Below, in pieces: positions 53,501 through 63,085 of a stretch of DNA of 64,000 nt. The DNA is taken from contig NZ_JAFREP010000006.1 in the NCBI RefSeq assembly GCF_017377855.1, positions 62,001 to 126,000 of the forward strand, in the 5' to 3' direction. The notes under the pieces were generated by a model. The model saw only the letters and a list, made by a program, of their open reading frames with translations, made no database searches and was not told the origin of the DNA. The DNA comes from Acanthopleuribacter pedis. Its GTDB lineage: Bacteria > Acidobacteriota > Holophagae > Acanthopleuribacterales > Acanthopleuribacteraceae. A program made the translations under genes and the position numbers. Position 1 is the stretch's first letter, and each line of letters begins with the position of its first letter.

Positions 53501-55483
53501 ATGTCCCGTGCTCTGCCCTGCTTATGGGTTGCGCTGCTTTGCTTGTTCGGCTCCTTCACCCTTGTTCACGCCGCCAACACGGTAACCGGTTCGACCGCCG
53601 GCCTGGCCTGGCGCGCCACCCTTCCCGCCGGCGATGCCGCAACACCCCGGCCCCTGCTCGTGCTCCTCCACGGCTGTACCCAAGGCGCCGCCGACTTCGC
53701 CGCCGCCACCGGCATGGACGCCCTCGCCGATGAACACGGCTTTATCGTGCTTTACCCCGAACAATCGAGCAGTGCCAACCTCTTCCGCTGCTGGAATTGG
53801 TTTGAAACCATCAACCAACGCCGCTCCGGCGAAGCCGCCGCCATCGCCGCCATGGTGGCCGAGCTGCAGCGCCGCTATGCGGTCGATGCCGACCGAATGT
53901 ACGTTGGCGGCTTTTCCGCCGGCGGCGCCATGGCGGTGATTATGGGCGTCGCCTATCCCGACCTCTTCGCCGGGGTCGCGGTTAGCGCCGGCCTGGAATA
54001 CGAGGCCGCGGTCAACAGCAACACGGCCTTCACCGTGATGAACAGCGGCGGCCCCGATCCCGACCAAAAGGGGACCCGTGCCTATCAGGTGATGGGTTCT
54101 CGTGCGCGGCGCATGCCGGTGATCGTGGTCCACGGCACCGGCGATACCACGGTGGCCCCCATCAACGGCGACCAGGTGGTGCGCCAATGGCTTCAGACCC
54201 ATGATTGGCTTGACAACGGCGCCGATGACCAAAGCGTCGACGCCCTCGCCGACAGCGTCGAGAACGACCGGGTGCCAGGCGGGCGGGCATTCTCGAAAGC
54301 GCTGTACCAGGATGCCGAAGGGCGGGTTTTGACCGCGTACTATCGGGTCGACGGCATGGGTCATGCCTGGTCCGGCGGCTCCGGTGCCTTTACCGACAGC
54401 AGCGGCCCCGACGCTTCCGCCTTGCTGGTCGCGTTCTTCGGACTGGACGGCGACCCAACCGACACCACGCCGCCGGTGACCCGCGCCAACCCCGCGGGCG
54501 GTACCTTCCAACAACCGGTGACGGTGGATCTGTCGGTCAATGAGGCGGCGACGACCTATTACAGCCTGGACGGTTCCGAACCGGACACGGGCGCCGCGGT
54601 TTGGAACGGCCCGCGCGTTTTTAACAGCACGACCACCCTGCGTTTTTTCAGCGTGGACGGCGCGGGCAACCGCGAGGCGGTGCAAACGGCGGTGTACCGC
54701 ATCGACGACGGCCCGGATACCACGGCGCCCACCACGCTCGCCAATCCGCCAGGGGGTGATTACAGCGGTTCGGTGACGGTGCGGCTTGAGGTAGATGAAC
54801 CCGCGACCATATATTACAGCCTCGACGGGACCACCCCCGACGCCGGCGCCGCGGTCTACAGCGAACCGCTGGTTTTTTCCGCCGATACCCTGCTCCAGTT
54901 CCGCGCGGTGGATGCGGCCGGGAATTGGGAGGCGGTGCGTCGCGAGGATTACCGCGTGACGGTGGCGACCGAATTGGATTTTGTGTCGGTCGCGGGTGAG
55001 CAGGGGACGGTGGGTTTGTATTACGTCGACGGTGTTTTCAGTAGCAGCCTGGTCGCCGGCGATCCCGGCATGTTTAACGGGGAACGGCGCCGCATTATCC
55101 TGTCCTTCGACCTGAGCGCGCTTCCCGAGGGCGCGGTCCTCGCCGAGGGCCGGCTGCGCCTGTGTCGCGCGCGACTGGTCGGTGCGGTGCAGCGCCTTGA
55201 TGTGGATGCGATTCAAGGCGGTTTCGGCGGCAACGCGGCCCTGGCCCGCGGCGATTACAGCGCTGCGGCCGACCTGTTCAACGCCTTCACGGTGCCGGTA
55301 CCGGACGGCGACGGGGCCTGTGTCACGGTGACCCTGCCGGCGGCGGTGACGGCGCTCGCGGCCGAGGGTGATCGCCTGCAAATGCGGCTCAAGGCGGTGA
55401 CCGCGGTGGACTTCCAGCGGGACGAACTTTCGCTTGGCACAAGCGGTGCCATGGCGGCGGTTTTAACCTTCCGTTTGCAATAA
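53501..55483 (+). CDS. Secreted PHB-depolymerase/feruloyl-esterase-like enzyme with chitobiase C-terminal-like domains
   Basis: The protein has a signal peptide (LPCLWVALLCLFGSFTLVHA). A catalytic domain of the extracellular PHB depolymerase (LpqC) type spans about 30-320: oxyanion segment LLHGCTQGAADF, elbow VGGFSAGGAMA (Ser), Asp in VHGTGDTTVAP and His in GMGHAWSGG. Two copies of an about 75-residue module follow (starts TTPPVTRANPAGGTF and TTAPTTLANPPGGDY, each with Y-Y-S-L-D-G), matching the chitobiase/beta-hexosaminidase C-terminal-like module. The last about 160 residues form an unassigned beta-rich domain (DNRF-type, IILSFDLSALPEGAVL). GAGG precedes the ATG. A terminator follows. Confidence 0.88.
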   Translation: MSRALPCLWVALLCLFGSFTLVHAANTVTGSTAGLAWRATLPAGDAATPRPLLVLLHGCTQGAADFAAATGMDALADEHGFIVLYPEQSSSANLFRCWNWFETINQRRSGEAAAIAAMVAELQRRYAVDADRMYVGGFSAGGAMAVIMGVAYPDLFAGVAVSAGLEYEAAVNSNTAFTVMNSGGPDPDQKGTRAYQVMGSRARRMPVIVVHGTGDTTVAPINGDQVVRQWLQTHDWLDNGADDQSVDALADSVENDRVPGGRAFSKALYQDAEGRVLTAYYRVDGMGHAWSGGSGAFTDSSGPDASALLVAFFGLDGDPTDTTPPVTRANPAGGTFQQPVTVDLSVNEAATTYYSLDGSEPDTGAAVWNGPRVFNSTTTLRFFSVDGAGNREAVQTAVYRIDDGPDTTAPTTLANPPGGDYSGSVTVRLEVDEPATIYYSLDGTTPDAGAAVYSEPLVFSADTLLQFRAVDAAGNWEAVRREDYRVTVATELDFVSVAGEQGTVGLYYVDGVFSSSLVAGDPGMFNGERRRIILSFDLSALPEGAVLAEGRLRLCRARLVGAVQRLDVDAIQGGFGGNAALARGDYSAAADLFNAFTVPVPDGDGACVTVTLPAAVTALAAEGDRLQMRLKAVTAVDFQRDELSLGTSGAMAAVLTFRLQ

Positions 55484-55492
55484 CTAGCCCGA

Positions 55493-55525
55493 AACGCCGC
55501 GCGCGTTTGGGTGCGCGGCGTCTTT
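55493..55525 (+). terminator. Intrinsic terminator
   Basis: ACGCCGCGC pairs with GCGCGGCGT across a GCGTTTGGGT loop, then CTTTCC, 10 bases after the esterase stop. Confidence 0.8.
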
Positions 55526-55711
55526 CCAGTTCGTGGCGCGGGCCGCCGCTTCGGCGTTTTACGGATGGCGCTAACCATCTTATTTTGAGGCGCAAGCGGC
55601 AACCGGCGCGGGCGAAACAGGGAGTTTTCCGCCTTGAGCTCGCGTCCGAGCTTATGCCATAATGCGCTCATCTGTTGGTTGTCCCGATTTACTTTTTTAT
55701 GGAATGTGCTC

Positions 55712-58700
55712 ATGAAACTTGAGCGGCAAACACGCCTCTTTTTTCGCAAAGGCGCCTCCGACAAGGTCTACGAGGTCGATCTCTGCCGTGTCGGCGAAGA
55801 CGCCTACGTGGTCAATTTCCGCTACGGTCCCAGCGGCGGCAATTTGCGCCACGGCTCCAAAACCCCCTTGCCGGTTGGTTTGGCCGAGGCCGAAACGGTT
55901 TTTGACAAACTGGTCGCCTCCAAAACCAAAAAAGGCTACCAGCCGCTGGTCGACGGGCCGGGCGCGGCCGAGGAAACCCAGGCGGCCGACCTTCCGAACC
56001 TGGATCAAGCGCTAAGCCACGGGGACCGTGTAATTCTCGAACAAGCCTTTCTCGCGGCCCAAAACCTGACCCGCCGCGGTGGCCGCACCTTAACCCGCCT
56101 GTTGTGGCGCATCGGCGAGCGTCGCTTAGACGGCGCCCAGGCGATCATCCGACCCCACCTCAAAAGCAAAGACGACCGCATGGTGCACACGGCTTGCTGG
56201 GTCATCGCCCGTTGCGGCTACCGCGAATTGCTTCCCGACTTGGCGCCGATCCTCCAGCAAAAAAAGCGGCCCGCTTGGCTTAAGGTCTGGATTCGCGAGA
56301 CCCGTTTCCACCTGCTGTCACCCGAGGAACGCGCGGCCGCGGCCGAGCAATTCACGGCCGAGTTGCCGCTGGAACAGGCGCAAGCCTTGGCGGCGCCCGA
56401 TGAGGTGGTCGCCTGGTTTCTCAAAAACTTCCAGTCACCCAATTTCGAAAAAAGCAGCCTGCTCCACGACCTCTACCATTTCGATGTCCCTGCATACCGA
56501 CCGGCGCTGCTTGCCCTCCTGCAAAACATCCCGCTTGAGCCGCCCTACTGGCCTCACCTGCGCTTCATTTTTAAAGCCGCGATCTTGCGTGAGGATTGGG
56601 CGGTTTTCGCCGTGCTCTCCCATCGCATCCACACCACCAAAGCCAAATGGGCCTATGGTTACGCCACCATCGATTGGGATTACATCAATATATATAATGA
56701 AGCCCGAAAAACCACCTCGCGGGTCGGCTTCACCCGCGAAACACGCAAATACTTGGTGAAACGGAGCTGGCGGGAATTAACCCGCGCGGCGCGGGATCGG
56801 CCCGAAACCTTTGTCCAAATGGCCGGGCAACTGTTGCTGCAATTCCGCGACAGCGACAACCGCAACATCCCCTCGCGGTCGATGTACCAGTGGGAAACGG
56901 ATCAAGATCGCTTGATCCACTATCCGCCGTTTGCCGATTTGTTTGCATTCAGCATGCTGCTTTTCGGCAAAAGTGATCGTTTTGAGGTGATTCAAGACAG
57001 CGCCCGACTGCGCTACACCATCGATGCCTACGACGGCAACCGGCCGGCGGCGACGCGCGATCAACGCGAGGAACCTTATCCCGAACTATGGGATCAGTTC
57101 CCGCACGCGTTGGTACCCCTACTGGACGGGGCCAAGCACCACGAGGTCCATCGCTTCGCGGTAAAGGCCCTGCGCGCCAACCCGAGCTATCATGAAGCGA
57201 TTACCGACGAACATCTCGCGGCTTGGCTGGGTTCAGCCTATGAAGAAACCCAGGCCTTCGCGGTGGAACTGATCGAAAAGCGGTTGCAGCCCGACCCGTT
57301 CCCGGTGGCGATGTTAACCACCTTGCTGCGGGCCGAGGTTGCCGCCGCCCACCAACTCGCCGCCGATTTCATGCGCGCCCATCCCCGCCCCACCCGCGAA
57401 AGCGCGGTGCTGGTGGTGACGGCGGGCATTCACGCCGCGGCCGAGGTGCGCCGCGTCATCGCCGATGTGCTCGCCGGTGGGGTTTTGGCCCTGCCGGATC
57501 AGGCGCAGATCGGCCGCACTTTGTTGGCGGCGCTGGTGGGGTTGGCCGAGGATACGCCCCATGCTTTGCTCGACGAAGCCTACAACCTGTTCGCGGGGCC
57601 GCTGGCCACCTACCTGCGCCGCATCGACCTAGAACAGATCATGCGTTTGCTGGAACACCCGGCGGCGGCGGTGCAAGGGTTCGCGGGTCGGCTGTTGCGC
57701 GATCACGAAACACCGGCCGAGGAATTTCCCCAACAGGTGTTTGCCGCGCTTTTGGACGCCGAGGATCCGCGGGTGCGCGCGGCCGGGGTAACCCTTGTCG
57801 GCAAGCTGCCGTTGGAGACGCTGCTCCATCGCGACAGCCTGGTTTTGGCGGCGGTCCTGTCCGCCCACGCACCGGTTCGCCATGCGGCGGTGCCCTTGGT
57901 CGAACGCATTGCCGCCGCCCACCGCGGTTTTGCCGTGTTGTTGGCGCAAACCCTGTGTCGCCACTTGTTGCGCAAGGTCGCGGACGAAACCCAACACGCT
58001 GATTTGGCCCATCTTTTGGCCAACCCGCTTAAGTCGGCTTTGGCCGAAATCGAAAAAGACACGGTTTGGAAAATGAGCCGGAGCGCCTACCGATTTGCGC
58101 GCCAAGCCGCGGGCGAAATCGTCAGCCAGGCTTGGGTTCCGGGAGAACTGAACGTGCGGGATTGGGTGTTGCTGGCCCATAGCGATCAACAAAAACTGCG
58201 CGATTTCGGGGTTGGGGCTTGCCGTGATTTTGCCCCCCGCTTGTTGGATGATCTGGCCGAGGCGGTGCGTCTGCCCGACACCGATTGGGAAGATACCCGC
58301 GACGCGGCCTTTGTTTTGTTCCGCGCCGAACCGGTTTTTTCCGCGTTGGCACCGACCCACCTGGTCGCCCTCTGCGACAGTACCCGACCCGAGGTCCGCG
58401 CTTTTGGGTACGAACTGCTGACGGCCCGTTTCGAAAAGGGACAGGGCCGCGAGTTCCTGCTCAAACTCAGTGAGCACCCCGCCGCCGACATGCAATTGCT
58501 GGCTTCCAACTGGTTGCTGGACCACGCCGAACCCAGCGCGGCCGGCTTGCGTGCCCTGCAGCCGTACCTCACCACGGTCTTGATGCGCGTTAACCGTTCG
58601 CGCGTCGCCAAAACCCGCATCTACGCCTTTTTGGCCGAGCAGGTTGGCGGGGATCGGGATCGTGCCGAGGTGGTGCGCGACATCCTCGCGCCGATATCCC

Positions 58701-58834
58701 AGACGATTGCCGTCGGCGACCGGGATCGCTGCATGGCGATTCTGCACCAGTGTGCGACCGAATATCCCGAGTGTGTCGGGCCGGTTCGCGTGGTGGCGGC
58801 GCCGATTCGCGAAAGGAGGAAACGTGGAGTTTAA
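55712..58834 (+). CDS. WGR-domain HEAT-like protein, retron-associated
   Basis: The 1040-residue protein begins with a WGR DNA-binding-type domain (about 1-80): LERQTRLFFRKGASDKVYEV, VNFRYGPSGGNLRHGSKTP (the W-G-R motif appears as R-Y-G) and KKGYQPL. The rest is almost wholly helical, HEAT-like repeats (REVLP-type pairs such as TACWVIARCGYRELLPDL, EVHRFAVKALRANPSY, RHAAVPLVERIAAAH), about 20 of them. I start at the ATG at 55712; the frame extends upstream but without a ribosome site. Its stop overlaps the GTG of the SWIM gene. It is the first gene of the retron-like operon; likely a scaffold that senses DNA or msDNA. Role inferred. Confidence 0.8.
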   Translation: MKLERQTRLFFRKGASDKVYEVDLCRVGEDAYVVNFRYGPSGGNLRHGSKTPLPVGLAEAETVFDKLVASKTKKGYQPLVDGPGAAEETQAADLPNLDQALSHGDRVILEQAFLAAQNLTRRGGRTLTRLLWRIGERRLDGAQAIIRPHLKSKDDRMVHTACWVIARCGYRELLPDLAPILQQKKRPAWLKVWIRETRFHLLSPEERAAAAEQFTAELPLEQAQALAAPDEVVAWFLKNFQSPNFEKSSLLHDLYHFDVPAYRPALLALLQNIPLEPPYWPHLRFIFKAAILREDWAVFAVLSHRIHTTKAKWAYGYATIDWDYINIYNEARKTTSRVGFTRETRKYLVKRSWRELTRAARDRPETFVQMAGQLLLQFRDSDNRNIPSRSMYQWETDQDRLIHYPPFADLFAFSMLLFGKSDRFEVIQDSARLRYTIDAYDGNRPAATRDQREEPYPELWDQFPHALVPLLDGAKHHEVHRFAVKALRANPSYHEAITDEHLAAWLGSAYEETQAFAVELIEKRLQPDPFPVAMLTTLLRAEVAAAHQLAADFMRAHPRPTRESAVLVVTAGIHAAAEVRRVIADVLAGGVLALPDQAQIGRTLLAALVGLAEDTPHALLDEAYNLFAGPLATYLRRIDLEQIMRLLEHPAAAVQGFAGRLLRDHETPAEEFPQQVFAALLDAEDPRVRAAGVTLVGKLPLETLLHRDSLVLAAVLSAHAPVRHAAVPLVERIAAAHRGFAVLLAQTLCRHLLRKVADETQHADLAHLLANPLKSALAEIEKDTVWKMSRSAYRFARQAAGEIVSQAWVPGELNVRDWVLLAHSDQQKLRDFGVGACRDFAPRLLDDLAEAVRLPDTDWEDTRDAAFVLFRAEPVFSALAPTHLVALCDSTRPEVRAFGYELLTARFEKGQGREFLLKLSEHPAADMQLLASNWLLDHAEPSAAGLRALQPYLTTVLMRVNRSRVAKTRIYAFLAEQVGGDRDRAEVVRDILAPISQTIAVGDRDRCMAILHQCATEYPECVGPVRVVAAPIRERRKRGV

Positions 58835-60476
58835 CTACCGTTACAGCGGTTCCACCGAGGCGCGAAGCAACGGCAACCGTACCGACATGTCGTTTGCGCC
58901 GGACACCTTGCGCGAACCCACCTACTTTGGCGGCGAACTGGCGCAAGCGGTCCCGTTCCGCGAGGCGATTTCGGCACTGCACGCGGTGGTGGTTTCCGAT
59001 TTGCGGTTTAAGCCGCGCGATACCACGGCCTACAAGGCTTGGCGTGAAGCGCGCGACATGGAAGATTTGGCGGAGCTGACGGCGGGGAAACAAGACCTGG
59101 CCAAACAAATGGAAGCTGTCGGCCGCCGTTTGGCGGAAGCGCGGCGTGCCAAAGCCGCGGCCTTGGCCCCGTTTTACAAAGCGCGGAACCGTTACTTTGA
59201 CTACCTCTACAAAAAAGATTACGACAAGTGGTTCGTGCTGGATCCCGTCATTACCGTGCATCCCGACGAACTGTTCTTCGAGTGTTTTAGCCAGGATGAG
59301 GCCACCTATGGTCGCCTCAGTTGCGATTACGGGGTGTTTAAGAACATCAACGATTTTGCCTGTGGCACCACCAACATCGACTACTCGGCCAACCTTTACC
59401 GTGAATTCCAAAAAATTCGCACCTACAAAACCACCCGCTTCGACATTGACCCCGGCGGTTTTGAGGTGACCACGGGGTTGGACGAGGGTTTCAAGGAAGT
59501 TAAGATCGATCTGCCCGATTCCTGGGTGCGCGGGTTCCTCCAGGTGAGTTCGGCGATGACCTTGCCGATGGTGCGTTTGCACCTGACGCCGATGGACATC
59601 CACAACCTGTGTTTTGTGTTGCGGCGCAAACGGGAAAAACAGGGCCCGCGCTCGATTCGTTTTCAACTCAAACCCGGCGAACCGATTCGCGCCTTGATCG
59701 AACCCTGGAACGATACGTTGGTGTTCGCGCGAAGTGAATTCCGCGGCCGCGAGGAAACCGAAATCCGGCTGTGGGGCCGGCGGCGTCTGCTGATTTTGGA
59801 ACGGCTGATTCCCATCGCTCGGGGTTTTACTTTTTGTTTGGCGGGCACGGGCATGCCCTCGTTTATGGTGGCCGACCTGGGCGGCATGAGTTTCACGCTC
59901 GGCATGTCGGGCTGGACCAGCAACGACTGGTCACGGGCGGGTAATTTCGACCTGATGGCGCCGCGCGCCGAGGTAGATCAGGACACCAAGCTGCGCGTTT
60001 TCAAAGCATTGCGCAAAGACTGGCAAAACACGGCCGACGCGGTCGCCAAAAGCGAAGGTTTGGCGCGGGAAACGGTGTTGGGTGCGCTCAGCGCCTATAC
60101 CCAAGCCGGTTCGGTGATGTTCGACTTGGCCAAGGACGTGTTTCGCGCCCGCGAACTAAGCCGAGAACCCCTGCCGATGGACAAGCTGCGCTTTGCCAAC
60201 CCACGGGAAGCCGAGGCGCGGGCGCTGGTGGACGGGGGCGGGGTGACGCTGCACGAGAAGCGGTTGGATCCCGACGGCAACCTGCACCTGAGCGCGACGG
60301 TGAAGGAAGGCAAACGCACCTACCAAACCCAACTGCGCATTAACAGCGACCAAGCGCTCAAGGAAGGAAGCTGTCAGTGTAACTTTTTTACCCAGAACAA
60401 ATTGTACCGTGGGCCCTGCGTGCATTTACTCGCGACGCGGCTGCGTTTTTCGTTGGAACAGGGAGGTATTTCCTGA
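58824..60476 (+). CDS. SWIM zinc-finger protein, retron-associated
   Basis: The 550-residue product starts at a GTG with GGAGGA upstream, overlapping the WGR gene by 11 bp. The C-terminus carries a SWIM zinc finger (CQCNFFTQNKLYRGPCVHLL: C-x-C, then C-x-H). Before it, residues about 75-420 are mixed, with an early coiled coil (EAVGRRLAEARRAKAAAL) and segments rich in Trp and Tyr. A helical stretch around 395-450 (LRVFKALRKDWQNTADAVAK) could be a winged helix. Retron classes with winged-helix/SWIM accessory proteins have been described in published classifications; from memory this fits them, unconfirmed here. Confidence 0.8.
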   Translation: MEFNYRYSGSTEARSNGNRTDMSFAPDTLREPTYFGGELAQAVPFREAISALHAVVVSDLRFKPRDTTAYKAWREARDMEDLAELTAGKQDLAKQMEAVGRRLAEARRAKAAALAPFYKARNRYFDYLYKKDYDKWFVLDPVITVHPDELFFECFSQDEATYGRLSCDYGVFKNINDFACGTTNIDYSANLYREFQKIRTYKTTRFDIDPGGFEVTTGLDEGFKEVKIDLPDSWVRGFLQVSSAMTLPMVRLHLTPMDIHNLCFVLRRKREKQGPRSIRFQLKPGEPIRALIEPWNDTLVFARSEFRGREETEIRLWGRRRLLILERLIPIARGFTFCLAGTGMPSFMVADLGGMSFTLGMSGWTSNDWSRAGNFDLMAPRAEVDQDTKLRVFKALRKDWQNTADAVAKSEGLARETVLGALSAYTQAGSVMFDLAKDVFRARELSREPLPMDKLRFANPREAEARALVDGGGVTLHEKRLDPDGNLHLSATVKEGKRTYQTQLRINSDQALKEGSCQCNFFTQNKLYRGPCVHLLATRLRFSLEQGGIS

Positions 60477-60552
60477 TGCGTTTTTCCGTCCCCGTTCACC
60501 CGGTGCAACCCCTTGTGCCATTGTCCCTTTGGGCTTATGATGGTCTCCATTA

Positions 60553-60771
60553 CGACGGTGACGATCCGTCTTGCAATCTGGATGGCGGATCGCCATCCGT
60601 GCTTGTTGGTTTGTCACGCTTCACCGACTCGATCTTCACTGTGCGGAATTCACGCTATGTTCGCCAGGCCGGTACGGGTTCCCTGAACCTCCTGGTCGAA
60701 CATAGCGCGATTCCGCGTCGAGTTGATCGATTCGGTCTCGGGAATTCATCGAAGATGGATCGTCGCCGTCG
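60553..60771 (+). ncRNA. Retron non-coding RNA (msr-msd) candidate
   Basis: Between the SWIM and RT genes the sequence folds in layers. The outer a1/a2 stem joins CGACGGTGACGATCC (60553-60567) with GGATCGTCGCCGTCG (60757-60771), 15 bp with one G-U. An msr-type hairpin GGATGGCG/CGCCATCC has a GAT loop (60580-60598). A long msd hairpin has ACCGACTCGAT with ATCGATTCGGT (60622-60632, 60726-60736), GCGGAAT with ATTCCGC, CGCTATGTTCG with CGAACATAGCG (60653-60663, 60697-60707), CCAGG with CCTGG and an apical GGTT/AACC. This is the classical retron order, with a long msd giving an msDNA of perhaps 100-160 nt. Exact branch G and msd ends are not fixed. Confidence 0.8.
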
Positions 60772-60810
60772 CCCCTATCCCGGTAGTGGACCGGCTTGTC
60801 GAGGTGCTGC

Positions 60811-62397
60811 ATGAACCAAGCACGCCAAGCCCTGTACGACCGCATCCGCGAATCTTCCAAGGATGAAGTGATTCTGGAAGAAATGATCGCGCTCGGCTTT
60901 TGGGATCCGGCGCAACCGGGCAAGGAAGCGGCCGCCGAGCTGATTGGCAAAACCGCCGAATTGGAGCGGGAGATGAGCGCCTTGCGGAGTGAAATGGCGC
61001 GCATCGACAACCAAGAGGCGATGCTGAAAGCCCTGCGCAAGCGCAACATGGAGCAGGCCAAGGCACGTCGGGTTGAAACCAAAAAACGGCGTGAGGCCGA
61101 GCGCCAGGCGCGCGCCGAGGCCTGGCGGCTCAAAAAACAACAGGACATTTTGTACCTGGGCGAGGGATATTCCCATTCGCTGGGTGAGCAGGGCGCGTGC
61201 GATGCGGCAGCTTTAGACGAAAACGGCGCGCTGCCCGCCTATGAGAACGCGGCGGCTCTGGCCGCGGCGATGGGCATTAGCATCGGTGAGTTGCGCTGGT
61301 TGGCATTTGGTCGCAAGGTGTCCCAAACCACACACTACCAGCGTTTCCAGGTACCTAAAAAAAGCGGTGGGTTGCGCTTGATTTCGGCGCCGATGCCGCG
61401 CCTGAAAGAGATACAAAGCTGGATTTTGCGCGAGATTTTGGAAAAGGTGCCGATCCGCTCCGCGGCGCGCGGTTTTGTGCGTGGTAAGTCGATTGTCGAT
61501 AATGCGCGACCCCACGTGGGTGCCGATGTGGTGATTAACGTCGACATCAAAGATTTTTTCCCGACGGTGACCTATCCCCGCGTCAAAGGCGTGTTTCGCA
61601 AGTTGGGTTATCGCGGCCAGGTAGCCACCATCCTGGCCATGCTGACCACGGAGCCGGAGATGGTGGCGCTGGAAATGGACGGACAACGTTATTGGATGGC
61701 AAAGGGCGAGCGGCGTTTGCCGCAAGGGGCCCCGTCGAGTCCGGCGCTCACCAACATTATCTGTCGCGGTTTGGATGCGGAATTGGAAGAACTGGCCCTG
61801 GTCAATGAATACGAATACACCCGCTATGCCGACGACATTACCTTTTCCACGCGGGGCCGCGAGGCGAACCGACGCATCGGCGGGGTGCTGCGCAAAATCG
61901 AACAACATGTCGGCGCCCACGGCTTTACCCTGCACCCGGACAAAACCAAGGTGTTGCGCAACAACGCCCGCCAGGAAGTGACCGGGATTGTGGTGAACGA
62001 GAAGTTGTCGGTGGATCGCAAGACGCTGCGGCGTTTTCGGGCGGTGATGTTTCAGGTCGAACAAGACGGGCCGGAAGGGAAACACTGGGGTCAGGCTGAG
62101 CATGTGATCGCGGGCTTAACGGGTTACGCCCACTTCCTCAAGATGGTGGATCCCGCGCGGGCCCAACCCTTTTTGGAACAACTGGCGCGCATTGTGGAAA
62201 AACACGGCAACCCGGTTTATCCCGAGCGGCGCGCGGCGCGGGCGCCGAGTTGGCGGCGTTATCAACCCGACTCGGATCAGGCCGAGGCGACCGATGCCGC
62301 GCCGGCGGCGAACGAGGCACCGGCGCATCCATCCGGTTCTGAAGGGGAAGCAGCGACGCCCGTCCTGGAAAAGAAACCCTGGTGGAAATTTTGGTAG
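60811..62397 (+). CDS. Retron reverse transcriptase with N-terminal coiled-coil extension
   Basis: The 528-residue enzyme has an N-terminal extension of about 150 residues: helical, with a basic coiled coil rich in Glu, Arg and Ala. The RT domain follows: QTTHYQRFQVPKKSGGLRLI, NVDIKDFFPTV (first catalytic Asp), GERRLPQGAPSSPALTN, YADDITFS (Y339-A340-D341-D342), and region Y with VTG (V390-T391-G392), the retron hallmark. The tail is Ala/Pro-rich and low complexity. ATG 60811 is 40 bases after the ncRNA fold, with GAGGTG ahead. Long N-terminal extensions are known from myxobacterial retrons. No group II maturase domain is seen. Confidence 0.92.
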   Translation: MNQARQALYDRIRESSKDEVILEEMIALGFWDPAQPGKEAAAELIGKTAELEREMSALRSEMARIDNQEAMLKALRKRNMEQAKARRVETKKRREAERQARAEAWRLKKQQDILYLGEGYSHSLGEQGACDAAALDENGALPAYENAAALAAAMGISIGELRWLAFGRKVSQTTHYQRFQVPKKSGGLRLISAPMPRLKEIQSWILREILEKVPIRSAARGFVRGKSIVDNARPHVGADVVINVDIKDFFPTVTYPRVKGVFRKLGYRGQVATILAMLTTEPEMVALEMDGQRYWMAKGERRLPQGAPSSPALTNIICRGLDAELEELALVNEYEYTRYADDITFSTRGREANRRIGGVLRKIEQHVGAHGFTLHPDKTKVLRNNARQEVTGIVVNEKLSVDRKTLRRFRAVMFQVEQDGPEGKHWGQAEHVIAGLTGYAHFLKMVDPARAQPFLEQLARIVEKHGNPVYPERRAARAPSWRRYQPDSDQAEATDAAPAANEAPAHPSGSEGEAATPVLEKKPWWKFW

Positions 62398-62407
62398 GGG
62401 AACGATC

Positions 62408-63085
62408 ATGAGCCAACCCATTCTTTACATAGGTAACACCAATTATTCCAGTTGGTCGCTGCGCCCATGGCTGCTGCTCCACCATTATGGTGTCGCCATG
62501 GAGGTTCGCCGTTACGCGTTTAACAGCGACGCCTTTTATCGCGAGGTCGGCGCCGTGTCGCCCACCTGTCAGGTGCCCTGCCTGCGCATCGACAGCACCT
62601 CGATTTGGGATTCTCTGGCCATTTGCGAATGGGCGGCGGAGGCTTGTCCCGAGGTGCGGGGTTGGCCGGAAGACGCCGCGACCCGCGCGGTGGCGCGTTC
62701 CGTCAGTGCCGAAATGCACGCCGGCTTCAAACAGGTCCGTTCCTTGATGCCGATGAACGTGCGCCGCCTTTGCCCCAAACCCGAACCCAACGCCAAGCTC
62801 GAAGCGGAAATTGCACGCATTCAAACCATGTGGCGTGACCTGATCCAAACACACGGGGGTCCTTTCCTGTTCGGCGATTTCCTGACGATTGCGGATGCGA
62901 TGTACGCCCCGGTCGTGTTTCGCTTCACCCGTTACCAAATTGACATGGATCCAGTGTGCGCCGCCTACGCCGACCACATGACGGCATTGCCCTCGATGGT
63001 GCATTGGCGTGAAGCGGCGCATCGGGAAACTGAGGTCAACGAGGCTTCGGAAGTGGCGGGTGAACGGCGCGATTTCCAAAGCTGA
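62408..63085 (+). CDS. Glutathione S-transferase family protein
   Basis: The 225-residue protein has the thioredoxin-like GST N-domain: LYIGNTNYSSWSLRPWLLLHH with Ser/Arg near the active site, VPCLRIDSTSIWDSLAICEW with the cis-Pro and the Ser of the glutathione site. The helical C-domain contains FLFGDFLTIADAMYAPVVFRF, the N-capping D of the GST fold. The start at 62408 has GGGGAACG. It follows the RT gene by 10 bases and could be co-transcribed, but has no clear role in the retron. Substrate unknown. Confidence 0.9.
   Translation: MSQPILYIGNTNYSSWSLRPWLLLHHYGVAMEVRRYAFNSDAFYREVGAVSPTCQVPCLRIDSTSIWDSLAICEWAAEACPEVRGWPEDAATRAVARSVSAEMHAGFKQVRSLMPMNVRRLCPKPEPNAKLEAEIARIQTMWRDLIQTHGGPFLFGDFLTIADAMYAPVVFRFTRYQIDMDPVCAAYADHMTALPSMVHWREAAHRETEVNEASEVAGERRDFQS

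Noticed and set aside
60476..60814. 112-codon frame between the SWIM and RT genes
   Set aside because: The sequence is dominated by nested inverted repeats of a retron RNA; the frame has no ribosome site and no protein-like composition.
60811..62397. Group II intron or diversity-generating retroelement RT
   Set aside because: No maturase domain, intron RNA domains or template/variable repeat pair seen; VTG motif and upstream msr-msd fold favour a retron.
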